Below are positions 40,401 to 52,400 of a DNA stretch of 64,000 nt, one piece after another. Location: contig NC_092647.1 of assembly GCF_039555335.1 (NCBI RefSeq), forward strand, positions 18,323,993 to 18,387,992, written 5' to 3'. The position numbers and the translations under genes were made by a program. Below the pieces are notes generated by a model. The model searched no databases. It was not told the origin of the DNA and saw only the letters and a program-made list of their open reading frames with translations. This DNA is from Amphiura filiformis. Lineage: Eukaryota; Echinodermata; Ophiuroidea; Amphilepidida; Amphiuridae. Numbering within the stretch: the stretch's first letter is position 1; each line of letters starts with the position of its first letter.

Positions 40401-43400
40401 ATTAATGTTTATATTATTTTGACCCAAACTTTTTCTCAGTCTCACAGAAAGACCTCCTTTTTTGGTAAGATTTTCTTCAGTCTTGCCAAAAGACTCCCAT
40501 TTTGGAGGACTTCTCACGAAAAGACCCCTTTTTAGGCGTCTACGCTCTCACGAAAAACCGCTGGTTTTGAACTGCTATCCGCACATCCGTTACTTCCAAA
40601 GATGAGTGCCCCACCCCATCACCCCAGGGTAAGAATAGGAATTAAACTTAAATTGCTTAATTGAGATCTAGAAGCTATATTTTGATTAGTAACCCAGATG
40701 ATACGATCCACAGGGTTTATAACTTTTTGAGTGAATGTGTGCAAGATAGAAACAGATGCACATTAGTAATAATTTCAAAATTTGAAATTTTGCATGATAA
40801 GATGAAGAATGGCAGCTTGGTCATCCCAGCATGGGTAGTCAAAAGGGTTGCTTGTGGCAAGATTGCAGGAAAACGACTTCATTTTGCTAGAAGCCTTGAT
40901 TTGTTAAATGAAATACGGTCTGCAAATTTTACAGTTTTACAATGAATTGCAAAAGAATTGCTGGATTATCAAAATAAAATAATCACAAATGGTTGTCATT
41001 GGCAATTAGGGAAATGAAATAGCTTTTCAGTATAGCAATGCACTTAATATCTGTTTTAGAACAAGGTAAAAGAAGGCATATGCATGAATTTTAACCAATA
41101 CACTTTGGTTATACAAAGAAAAAGAAAGCTTATGCATGACTCTTGACCAAGAAACTTGGTTTAGAACAGGGAAAAAAAAGGCTTAATGCATGATCCTTTA
41201 TGCGCATGATACTTGGTTAAGAACAAAATAAAATATGGCTTATGAAATATAGCTTAGAGCTAAGTCATCTTAATATGATTTTACATTGCATGATGAAGCG
41301 AAGCAGAGATGGTAGGGAAAATGTTTGCTGAATGATGATAAGGAACTTAAATAATGATGCTTATACAGCTGAAAGAATTTACAGCTCCTTTAATAATTAT
41401 GCAGCAAATGATAATAATAGTATGATTCAGTGCTTAGAAAGAATATTGTTCAATTGCATGATTGTTGTATAGATGAGTTGACCTTTGACATCACAGGGCA
41501 AAATAATACAATTTAGCGACTATGGAAGGCCACATGCATCTTTTCCAACCAACTTGCAAACTTTTGCTTGATTTCCATGGGTGGTATTGCATGTAGCAGT
41601 TGTAGCAAGTGTTTGTTAAAATTTTGGTATTTTAAACTTCAACACCAAAGTTGATGCGAATATGTATCTTTCTCATCCCCCACCCATGAAATGAAACTAT
41701 TTAGGCTTTAATCCAGTTGAAATCCATACACCACTTACGGAAGACATGACCTTAATCTCTCACAAAGGGGTGTGTAGATTATCTTAAGATTTCAAATGAA
41801 GTCGCCCATTCAGGTAACCCCATATTCAGATAACTTGATTTTAAATTCACACACCCTGGGTATAAGATTAAGCTCGTGTATTCCATAGGGGCATATTGAT
41901 TTTAACTGCAATGGCCCACAAGTATCAATAGTATCTTTAACTCTTGTATGCTTGCATACTAATCTTTCAATGTCCTAGGTACAGTTACTCATTATCTGCA
42001 CCAAGCAATGTTTCAGCTGTGATTTTTGAAAGTTGGTTATCTACTGAGACATTTGCTTAGAAAGATGATGGCCTGTAGAATACAAAGCCAGTATCATTGA
42101 TTGCTAGAAATAATTGACAGAGCAGAGCAAGATGTTGAGGAGCTTTGGCATGATGTAACACTGGCAAATCAAGATGAGAGAGGGCGCTTAAGTTTCTGGA
42201 TGCAAGAGCAAGATGAAAAGCGGTGAATCTTGCATCCTCCATATTGGAAACAAAAGATAAATACTCACTTCGAATCTGGGCAATGAGCCAGGCTCACCCT
42301 TGATACCTTTCGGGTCAGGTTCCTAAACCAAAGACGTATATCGGTACAAATGATTAACTACAATATAATAATACTTGTATCGGCATAACACAGAATAAAC
42401 TTACATCAAATCTTAATGGTTCGCCTGGTTCTCCTTTCTGACCCTTTGCTCCTCTCTAAATATAAGAAATGCCGCACAAAATGTTACTACTGCTTGAAAA
42501 CTGCCATGGGGATAGGCTAAAAACATAGATGGCATCAGGCAAATATTAATGTGGCCTTCATTATCAAATGAAGCAATAAATCAAATCAATGTTATTCCAG
42601 TTGAAGTCCATACACCCCCATAAGGAAGACATGCCCTTAATAACCCACACAGGGGTATCAATTTCAAATGGAGTAAGCCCATTCAGGCAACCCCATTTGA
42701 AATTCACACTCCTGTGTAGGAGATTAAGGGCATATCTTCCATAGGGGTGTATGGATTTCAACTGAATAACTCAAATAACAATTACGCTGTAAGTAGTTCA
42801 TGTAAGAATATATAAACTGTTGCTAGGTCCACGGATCACGCTTTCTTTACTACGAACCACTGATCGAAATGATCACACGCAAAGCCTATGGCATATCAAC
42901 ATTCGGAACAGGTGTACGAGCACAGGCTTGGAGCAGTAACAAATGGTTACTAATGTACGGCGACAGCAAATTATTGAATCCACCTTAGAACATCGCAATT
43001 GGGCAGCTATTATGTAGGTGGGTTTCAATCATAATCTCACTATGTTGCCATAAAATGATCAGAAACCTTTCCTGCCAGTTCTTACTAATATTATTTCATA
43101 ATTTTCAACAAAGAATAACAAAATTAAAATTGGATAGAAATTGTATATTACAGCTTTAAAAAGCAACAGCGATAAAATGAATCAGATTTTGGATTAATGG
43201 CAACAAGATTTATGACTTGTTAACCCCATGAGAACTACCTGCCTATTGGACAAAAAGAAGTTTTCATTTCAGTTGGACCAATCAGCAACATTGTTAGAAT
43301 AATTTCTCAACGCAAACAAATTTTGGTGAATTTTTTGCAATGCTCCATTCTGATTGGTGATTAAAATGAAGATGTCAATCAGAGGCAATGTTACATGGGC

Positions 43401-46400
43401 AGGTAGTGCTTAGGGGTTTATTTTCAACCTAATGCAATCGGAACTTACTGGTTCTGGTGCTGCTCAGGTTCAACGATGAAAATAACAGGTTACGAGGTAA
43501 CAGAAGAAAGAAAAAACAAAAAGTACAAAAATTATTATTAGCTGGCAATGATAAAAATTTGTTGCGTTAAACTCGAAGACAAAAAATTAGCTTAAATGTG
43601 TTGGTGCTGCTCGGCATTCAAGAAAACAGATATCCTGAAACAAATGTCAGAAAAGTGTTCGTCATTAATGTTGATAGCATGTACTCATAAAGGAGCAAAC
43701 TTCAAGCCTTGAACTAATCAGAGTCACAGTATCTTTTGACTAATATTTAGTCGGTTTTTCTTTCTTTTTTTTAATTTCATGATAAAAATGATTTCAACAA
43801 TAATTATTTTGTCTTGATAGTTTCAAAGTTTTAGTGGCAAACTGCTTGTCACTTGATATAAAGTAATTTTGGTTTTTCTTGGAAATACAATCGGCACATT
43901 TTGTTTAGTCATAGCCTGAGAGTTTGTGCCTTGTATGAATACATTAACGTAATGTCTATGTTAGGGGTTAATAAGAAGCGAGCAAGATGTTAATGTTAGT
44001 AAATCATGCAAGCCAGCTCATCTCTAGTGACTAAGTTCATAACTTCTCCTTCACAACATATTGGAGATATCAAAGGATGAACCAAGTCACTGGAGATGAG
44101 TGTTTTTTCTATTTGGGCTATTTCATTTAAAATCTGCATACCCCCTATGAAAGACATAACCTTAATCTTCAACACAGGGAGTGTAAATTTCAAATGGGAT
44201 TACCCGTGTGGGTGACTCCATTCGTAATATACATCCCCCCTGTGTGGGAGATTAAGGTCATGCATTCCATAAGGGGTGAGGATTTCATCTGGAATAGCCC
44301 ATGGAGTAGAGATAAACAGAAAATAGAAATGGCAAGTGCAAAACTGAAAAAGTTTCAGTAAAACAAAGAAAAAGTAAAAATAATAATTTCAGGCCATTGC
44401 ACACTAATTTGTGATTCAAAAACTGTGATTGTTGCTAGCAAAACATTGCCAGTCTTGTGAAAAATTGATATTTTGGGTGTTCTGGCAATGCCCATTTGTG
44501 TCAAATTCACTTGATGAAAACCATAGGAAGTGAAAAACAATTGCTTAATTGATAAATTTATCAAATCGGGAAGAAAATCTTGCCAATATAAAATTCACTT
44601 TAAAAAGGATAGCTAAAGCAAGAAGACCAGCAATAGTACTCCAGCCTCGAAGACAGCTGATAGAAAAGCAGAAATAACAAAAGGAGTTAGCAAGTTATAA
44701 ATAATCAACATGTATTTAAAAACTTTGTAATATTCTGTATGCAAAGCTGAATAAAATTTCACATATTTAACCGTTTTCTTTAACCCTGCCCTTTCTCAAA
44801 TTGTTAATATTCTGTATCCAAAACCTATGATTTCGATAAAATTCATAAATACCTTTTTCTTCTACCCTGCCTTTCTCAAATCATCAATATTCTGTATCCA
44901 AACCCCAAGTTTCAATAAATTTAACCTTTTTCCTGAACCTGCCTTTTTTTTTTTTTAAATGTTAATATTCTGTATCCAAAATTAAGTTTCAATAAAATTC
45001 ACATTACCCTTTTCTCCAACCCTGTCTTTAATTTAATAAAAGCATTTCCCATTGGTTGATAAAGTTATACATCCATCAGATTGACCAACTGAAATACAAG
45101 TTATTATTTATCTCTAATCATGCCCCATCAGGTGGTTTTTGTGCTTTTTTGTGGAAGCAAAAATATGGTCAAAAGTGAGTATGCCCAGTTCCAACAATCA
45201 AAACCAATGGGTATTCGGTAGTAATAAGAGCAGAGAAGTTTTTTGGTAGATAATTAATTCACAGAATACATAACATATTCTTTGATATTTTTTAATACAG
45301 ATTAAAATTAGGGTTTAACTTCATACAAATCCGATTAAAAATAAATCAACATGCATTTACTTGAATGGATATTCATAAAATGTTTTTGACTTTTGAAATA
45401 AAATACATTTTTGTAAAAAAAAAAAAGTGTTATTGCCGAAAACATTTGATAGTAGGGTGGGAGGAAGCTACTTACGTGGTTTTTGACATTTCAACTTTTT
45501 ACAATCAACATAATTGCTCTGGGAGTCACCCTGAGCTGACATAGTAAACTGAGGGCTAGCAGCTGCGCTGTTGTGATAACTCTACACATAGATATGTTAT
45601 TTCTTCACAGTTGATGTCATCCTCTTTTGTAGACCTGTGCTTGAAGATTGGCGAATCGAATCTGACTACCAGCTGTCAAATCCCGGCTGGCATCGGTTTG
45701 AGTGAGAACTTGGCGATCAAGAAGGTTTCGTGAGCCTTGACCATCGGGGTTTGATGACAGGAATGTTTCCAAGTTCCACATATTGCTACCACGGGCGTCG
45801 GCTCCAGTAGAACTGGTAGCTACGGTGGTATCAAATCGGATAGGTCTGCCGTCCAAAGGTACAGTGTTGTCATCTACATCCATTCCAGTACGTGCAATCT
45901 CGACACCTGTATATTTAATCAAAACATTCACAAATGGTCATATGACTCCACCACCAAAATGCTCTAGTTGGTGTTACCAATATATATCACACAAATGAAA
46001 CTATGAAGATGTAAAGAAGAGGTGGGTTAACAGAAGTATATACTTGAGATTCTGCAGGTGATGCTGTCATGTCTATTCATAGGTTTTGATGCGATATCTT
46101 TGAGACCACACATAGTTCAAGGCATTAGCCAGAGGGGTGTCCAGGTGTCATTTTGGCGCTTTGTTTTCAATTTGGACACCCAAAAATTCTGATTTTTATA
46201 ATGTAGTGAATAGGAAGCGGACACCCTGATTTTGTAGATTAAGGTATTTTGGACCATTTTGGACACCCTAAAGACACTTCACTTCATTACCTTGGATGTA
46301 GTGAATAGGAAGCGGACACCCTGATTTTGTAGAATAAGGTATTTTTGAGCATTTTGGACAACCAAAAAACACTTCACTTCATTAGCCTTGGATGGATGTA

Positions 46401-49400
46401 TACATTTTTGAATCTACCAACCATACCTGAGCAATCGTGGTCGGAATGATTTCTTTAATACATCGTTGCTTGGTACAGCTTCCAGCTCAAAGTTTGGTCG
46501 AGGTCTTGGTCCTTTTTCCAATTCAACACACATGTATCTGGCTTCATCACAGGTCAGACCAGTCATGTCAAAGTTCATGTCTACTGCACCAAAGTTGACG
46601 TCTTCACCAGGTCGTACATCTTTGTTTATTTGATATCTGGACAGGGTGTCACGTTGTTGCTCATTCATTCGTGGACCCTCGCAATCCTCCCTGGTACTGG
46701 CCCATACTTTCATCCCCCACAGACCAGCGCCAGATGCTCCACCACTACCAGCTGCAGCAAGACCCTGGAGGTCAAATAGAAGTGGTTGTTTCTGGATCCT
46801 TCTAGCAGTTGTTGGCCTGCGCCTGAAGCCATGTTGTCAATAGCGAGGCCTCGCAGCTTCACGCCTATCATAGATTGAGGGAGAAAAGGAATAAATTGTT
46901 AAATTTAAGGCACTCACATTGAATCGCTATATCAGACAGTCTAATATCATTGAATAATAGATTTTTGCATTCTTGTTAAGAGAATAATAGGTGTGTTAAA
47001 ATGCCTTGCAGGATGACCCAATATATTTAATAGTCCGTCTGTATGGACACTTGTACCTACACTAGGATCCCAGCATGCTAGTCAATCAGGGCACAGTTCT
47101 TTACCCCAATACATTGAAAGATGGGGAGTGGGAAGAGCAATATATGGGGGGGGTTCTGCATAAATAGAATGATTGTTTCACTCGAGTCACATGGGCACAT
47201 ATTTGAATTGTTTAGTACAAGTGAGCCAACTTTTTTTCCAGGATAGCTCTCCCTCTCCTTCACGGAGCAGCAAAATGTGTATATAAATATGGCAAGATAC
47301 AGCCCTCGTTATTCATTTTACATTCAACTCTCTACCTATCCAGGCTATAAGCTTAAGGCACCTTGTCTTAACCAAGCGGGCCGAAAAAAGGCGAGCTGTC
47401 CCGATTTTACTTTCTTAATCTCAGAATTCGTTTTCTCCTGAAAAATCAGTCATAAACCTTTGTAAACTGGCACTTTCAATGCAATTTTACAGAGAATTTG
47501 CCGTTGCTTCCGAGATTTTTACAGTGTTTCGGTGCTCACTCCCTCACCGATATTCTGCGATTATATCCCTATCTTCAGTTAGGACAACATGCCCAAGGCC
47601 GGTGCAACACTGGCGTTTACTTTCCTAACTCCTACCTTTGCGACAGTCTTGTGCTTTACACCTGACTATCTGGTCACCACCTTCTTGAACTTCAAACATG
47701 AAATCTGGGGTAGCCCTCTGCCCTTTGGTGTATTCTAAGCACAGGTACTGGTATTCCTCCTCGCAGCCAACTTTTGTCATATCAAATTTGGTCTCGATGA
47801 ATGGAATTTGCATGGTCTCTCGGCTCGGAGTGATCGGCCTGATTGATCTTGACTGAGGATCTGTCGTTGGTAGTCAATTTCTTTGCCCCCGCTACCCTTA
47901 GGGTTGTTTGAGCCGTACAGGCCAACTCTCCATAAGGTTTCACCCTCGCGCTGCCGCTGTTTACAAGTGAGTCGACATCCATGTTGATAGCCAGGGTTTC
48001 TGCCTGACCAGACTTGACATCCCCTTGGATTTCCATGTCCCAGCTCATATCAGTAATGACAACACCTGAGAGGGTAAAGTTACGAAATGATTAATTCCAG
48101 ACAAAAATAATCAGAGTTTTTACATATACCACAGTTAAGGACTATCAGATCTCTCTTCCTTCCACCATCTTTCTTCTGACGGGAGCAGATTTGGGACGAA
48201 TGCATTTTGCCAGGAACACAATCAGAACTAACTGCTTGTGCAGGACACTTCTACAGCATGAACACATAAAAGGAATGAATATTTTGATTTCATGTAGTAT
48301 TGTTATGGGTTATATCCTCACAATGTCGACAAGTGTTAAAAATCATGCATATTTAATATACTCCATGGCGATTGATTTGAAATATAAGTATGGTAAAAGA
48401 GCCACCCAGGATAAGTAACCTGAAGTAAAAATACAGGAAAATTGAGGGAAAAGCATATACGCAAATTTGGGCTTAAAAGCCCCAAAATGGGCTGAAAATA
48501 AACAAATTGCGTAAATCTGGACTTCCAAAAAAACCTGAGTTCTGTAAAAATACAGAAAACTTATATCCCTGAGCGCCACCTCATCCATTTCTGTGGTTTC
48601 CACATACGGGGGGTATCAAAAGTTTTAGAAATGGCCCAGAAGTGAAAGAGCTATATCAATGAAATTTTGTCAGTGCAATCACTGGTCCTTATGTACACTA
48701 TGATGCAAAAATGGTCTCATAAGAATGTTTACTTTTTTCACAGGCGCTAGATGTCAGTACCTGCCTATGTAACCGCAAGATAACCAGCAAAATGGAGAAA
48801 ATTGAGGCATGTACGCCATGATTAAGTTTCCATTTTAAGGGGTTACAGTGCCCAAAAAAATCTGTGATGAAATAAAAATTCATTTTCCAAAAAGCAACAG
48901 TGACAATATCACAATCACCACCGAAGATAACTTTCATTTCATCATCGATTTTCTAGGCACTGCAACCCCTTCAAATGCAGGATCTTAATAAACGCTGCTT
49001 GCCTCAATTTTCAATCTTGCAGTTTGTCATGAGTAACTGGGGCAGCAGGTTATTAGCATCTAAGCGTCACCTGTAAAAAAGTAAAACATACTTATGAGAC
49101 CATTTTGCACCATAGTGTACATAAGGACCAGTAATTGCACTGACAAAATTTCATTGATATAAGCTCTTTTTCACTTCTGGGCGATTTCTAAAACTTTTGA
49201 TACTCCCTCGTATCCTTAGCTTAAATATGTATGCGCTTCGCCTTGTCACACAAATACTTATACCTTTACAAGAACCATCCGGTGCTTCAAAGCATACCTT
49301 CAACACGGTCTCATCAGGTACTCCAGTGAGTTCAAAGTCAACAGAGCTTTGTGGGTTCCTCCTCAATTCGTTTACATATATGCTTGACTTGTAAGCATGT

Positions 49401-52400
49401 AAGACCTGTCATATCAAAATTGGTTGCAACATCATCGTAGTTAAGCAACTGCCCTGGCTCACGTAGAAGGCAGCTGGCATGGTATGGGGATAGAACCTGC
49501 AGTAAAGGGAATGAAAGACATAGGTAAGCAACTGTCCTGGCTCAAGCAGAGGCACGCTGGCATGATATGTAGATAGAACCTGCAGTAAGGGAATGAAAAG
49601 ACATAGGAAAGCAACTGTCTGGCTCACGAGAGGAACACTGGCATGGTATGGGGATAGAACCTACAGTAAGGGAATGAAAAAAACATAGGGAAAGCAACTG
49701 TCCTGGCTCGCTGTAACATTTGCTTTGCTAACATCCTCAAAGTGTAATTTCCAGATGGTCTCTCAAGCTCCCTCCCTAGTGACTGGTCAGTTTGGTCTCA
49801 ACTGAAGATCTGGTTGGTACCATGTGAGTTTGTTGAGCCATGAAGACTAACCCCTCATGCAAGTTTTCATCCTCAATACTGCTGCCATATACAAAGACTT
49901 TGGTTCCATGGTCACTCCAGCTGCAAGTGACTGGGTCCAGAATGGTCAGTTTGGTCTTGACTGAAGATTTGCTGGTACCCTAATAGGGTTTGTTGAGCCA
50001 TGAAGACTGGCCTGTGCAAGATTTTCACCTTCAATACTACAAAATGTCAACTAACTTAACTAACCTGTTCTTGTCTTCCATACTGTTCACCTTCTCCATT
50101 GGGTGCATTCGCTGCCATACAAAGCCATGCTCAACTGCGGAAGTCCAACCACTGGACCACTAGCTTCTGTTGTTTGAGCATTGCTGTCAAAGCGTCATGT
50201 AGTTGCTGAGGTTACCTTCATTTAACATCATGTTTTCTGGGCTAGAAAGCGGTACTGGTCACTAAATACACCTGAAAACCAAACCAGAATTCCCCAGCAG
50301 GGGAAGATAGTCAGTTCCATGTGAATGTGAGACTAGCATGCTTCTAAGCTAAATGCACAAGGAATAAGCAGTGGCATATGGTCTGGCCAGGAAAGTTATC
50401 CCCCCTTTTTAAAAACTTTATCAACATTAGACATGTATACACCCACAACTTCGCTTAATATGTCAAGATGAAAATCAAATTTGTTCATTGTCTGGCAAAG
50501 GCATCAATAGTAGACTTTGCAATATTATTCCCTTTGAAATGGGGTACATGTATGCCACTGGGAAGAAATTCTTACAAAATTTCCAATAAATTATGTGGAT
50601 CTATTTTGACCCCTTTAACCCATATGCCACTGGGATGAAATTATTTACAAAATTCTAAATATGTGGATCCTAGTCCTAGGTTTCTATTATTTCAGTAGTT
50701 AGTTTGACCAATATTACCCATCACTGGCTATCTAAAAGGAACAACCTATGTTGAGCGGTATTGTGAACTGAATCCTCTGCTGATCCACGTGCAGGGTATT
50801 ATAACAGCGCGTACAGTTAGCACTTTCTGAATATTGCATTGTGGGAAGGAATTTGAGGTCAAACTACCGTAAAGAAACCCCAGGATCCAGTATACTATTT
50901 AGCAGTACTTAGCACTATCATTAACTACTAACTAGTATTCTGTGAGGTTTTATAGGTAAGCTAAACCATTGACATGATCTTTAAGCGATCTGTAATCACA
51001 TTTTCGATATGCAAGGAAACACTGAATCCTATCCAACACACCAACCAACTACGATGCAACAGGCCTTCCACCAACCCCACATCGCATCATTTTTCATGAA
51101 TGGGTATTCCAGTTGAAATACATCCACCCCCTAGGGACGATGTGACCTAAGGTCATGTCTTCTATATGGGGTATGCAACTTTTAGCTGGAATAGCCCAAT
51201 AACTCAACGAGATCAATTTGGCTTGAAAGTGTATTTTGCACCATATCGAAGATGAAACCAGCCATGTTTGTGAGAAAATGATGGTGATAGGATATCAAGA
51301 CTACTAGTCATCTATGATTTAAACTCATGCGTAGAGCAACAACAGAGTACAAAACAAAAGCAATTTGTAATTCATATCACTTGGCTATTCCATCGGCCAA
51401 TGGATAACCTCTGCATGTGAAGTGCATATTGCTCAGTGATTGACACTTGAAATGGGGTACTAGTAGTTTCGGGTAAAATAAGGTGTGGACAACTGTCTAA
51501 TAATTCTACATGGAACATGACCCCATCTACTATATTTCCTTTCCTCACATACCATAATTTACCCAAAGTCATATGGTCTACCATACGCTTGTAACATGAC
51601 TCTTTATCATTTTTGTGCATGTTCCCTCATGCACCATGTCCAAAGTTACGTTCTACCATACATTGTGCAACATGACCTTTGTCTTTTTGTGCAGATTTCC
51701 TCATGCACCATGTCCTAAATCATGTTTAACCATATAAGTTAGCAATGTTCTTTGCCATTTTTGTTCATGATCTGTTTTTGCATTTTTGGTTTTTAGGCCC
51801 ATGTTCCACATTTATATTAAAACAGACTTGCAGTTTGTAATCAGAATAATAATTATTATTGACGCAGTTAATCACAGCAAACGGAAATCCAACACCACCA
51901 GGAATTTAATAAATTTGGTACTGGTACTACCATTGTTATCCTAAGGTCTAAATTTGAGCTAATCCAGTCAAAATCCTTAGATGTATGGAAGATCATTTCA
52001 ATCTCCACACACAGAGGATGTACAGTCTTCAAATGGAAGTTAGGAATACCTTCCATTCAAAATCCACACTGCCTGTGTGGAAGATTAAGATCATATCTTC
52101 TTCTATAGGGATGTATGGATTTCAACTGGAATGTAAATCAATTCAACTACCAAGTGTATATCTCTGTGGTTTCATTTCCAAATATTGAAAATAAATGTAC
52201 CCCGTCCGGTTTCAGTTATGTTTTTAGTTTGTTTTAAAATTGCACTGACTTATACAGAGTGCAAAAAGCAGCATTAATAGTCTGCTGTGGGGCAATGGCT
52301 AAGAAAGAACAATGACCTTTGACCTTGATACGAAAGCGCCAGAACTAGAAAAAAATAACTGCTTAAGTCAATTTTTTTTCCACTAAGCACTAGTTCTATC

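Larger units (their letters stand above)
39179..47202. repeat. First copy of the 8-kb duplicated block
   Basis: Nearly identical in order and content to 55888-64000, including every exon, MITE and minisatellite. Differences are scattered single-base indels, a few short substitutions and one repeat-unit difference. See the entry for the second copy. Confidence 0.95.

Noticed and set aside
40661-40945. 94-residue plus-strand frame
   Set aside because: No family signature, intronic, and broken by indels in the second copy at 57370-57670.
42057-42242. Minus-strand frame [16 protein letters not shown], faintly like the first COLFI exon ([17 protein letters not shown])
   Set aside because: Similarity covers about a dozen residues, no splice sites, and COLFI DNA is not expected in the N-propeptide region.
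51372-51620. 82-residue minus-strand frame
   Set aside because: Overlaps a decayed tandem repeat and has no SURF cysteine pattern.
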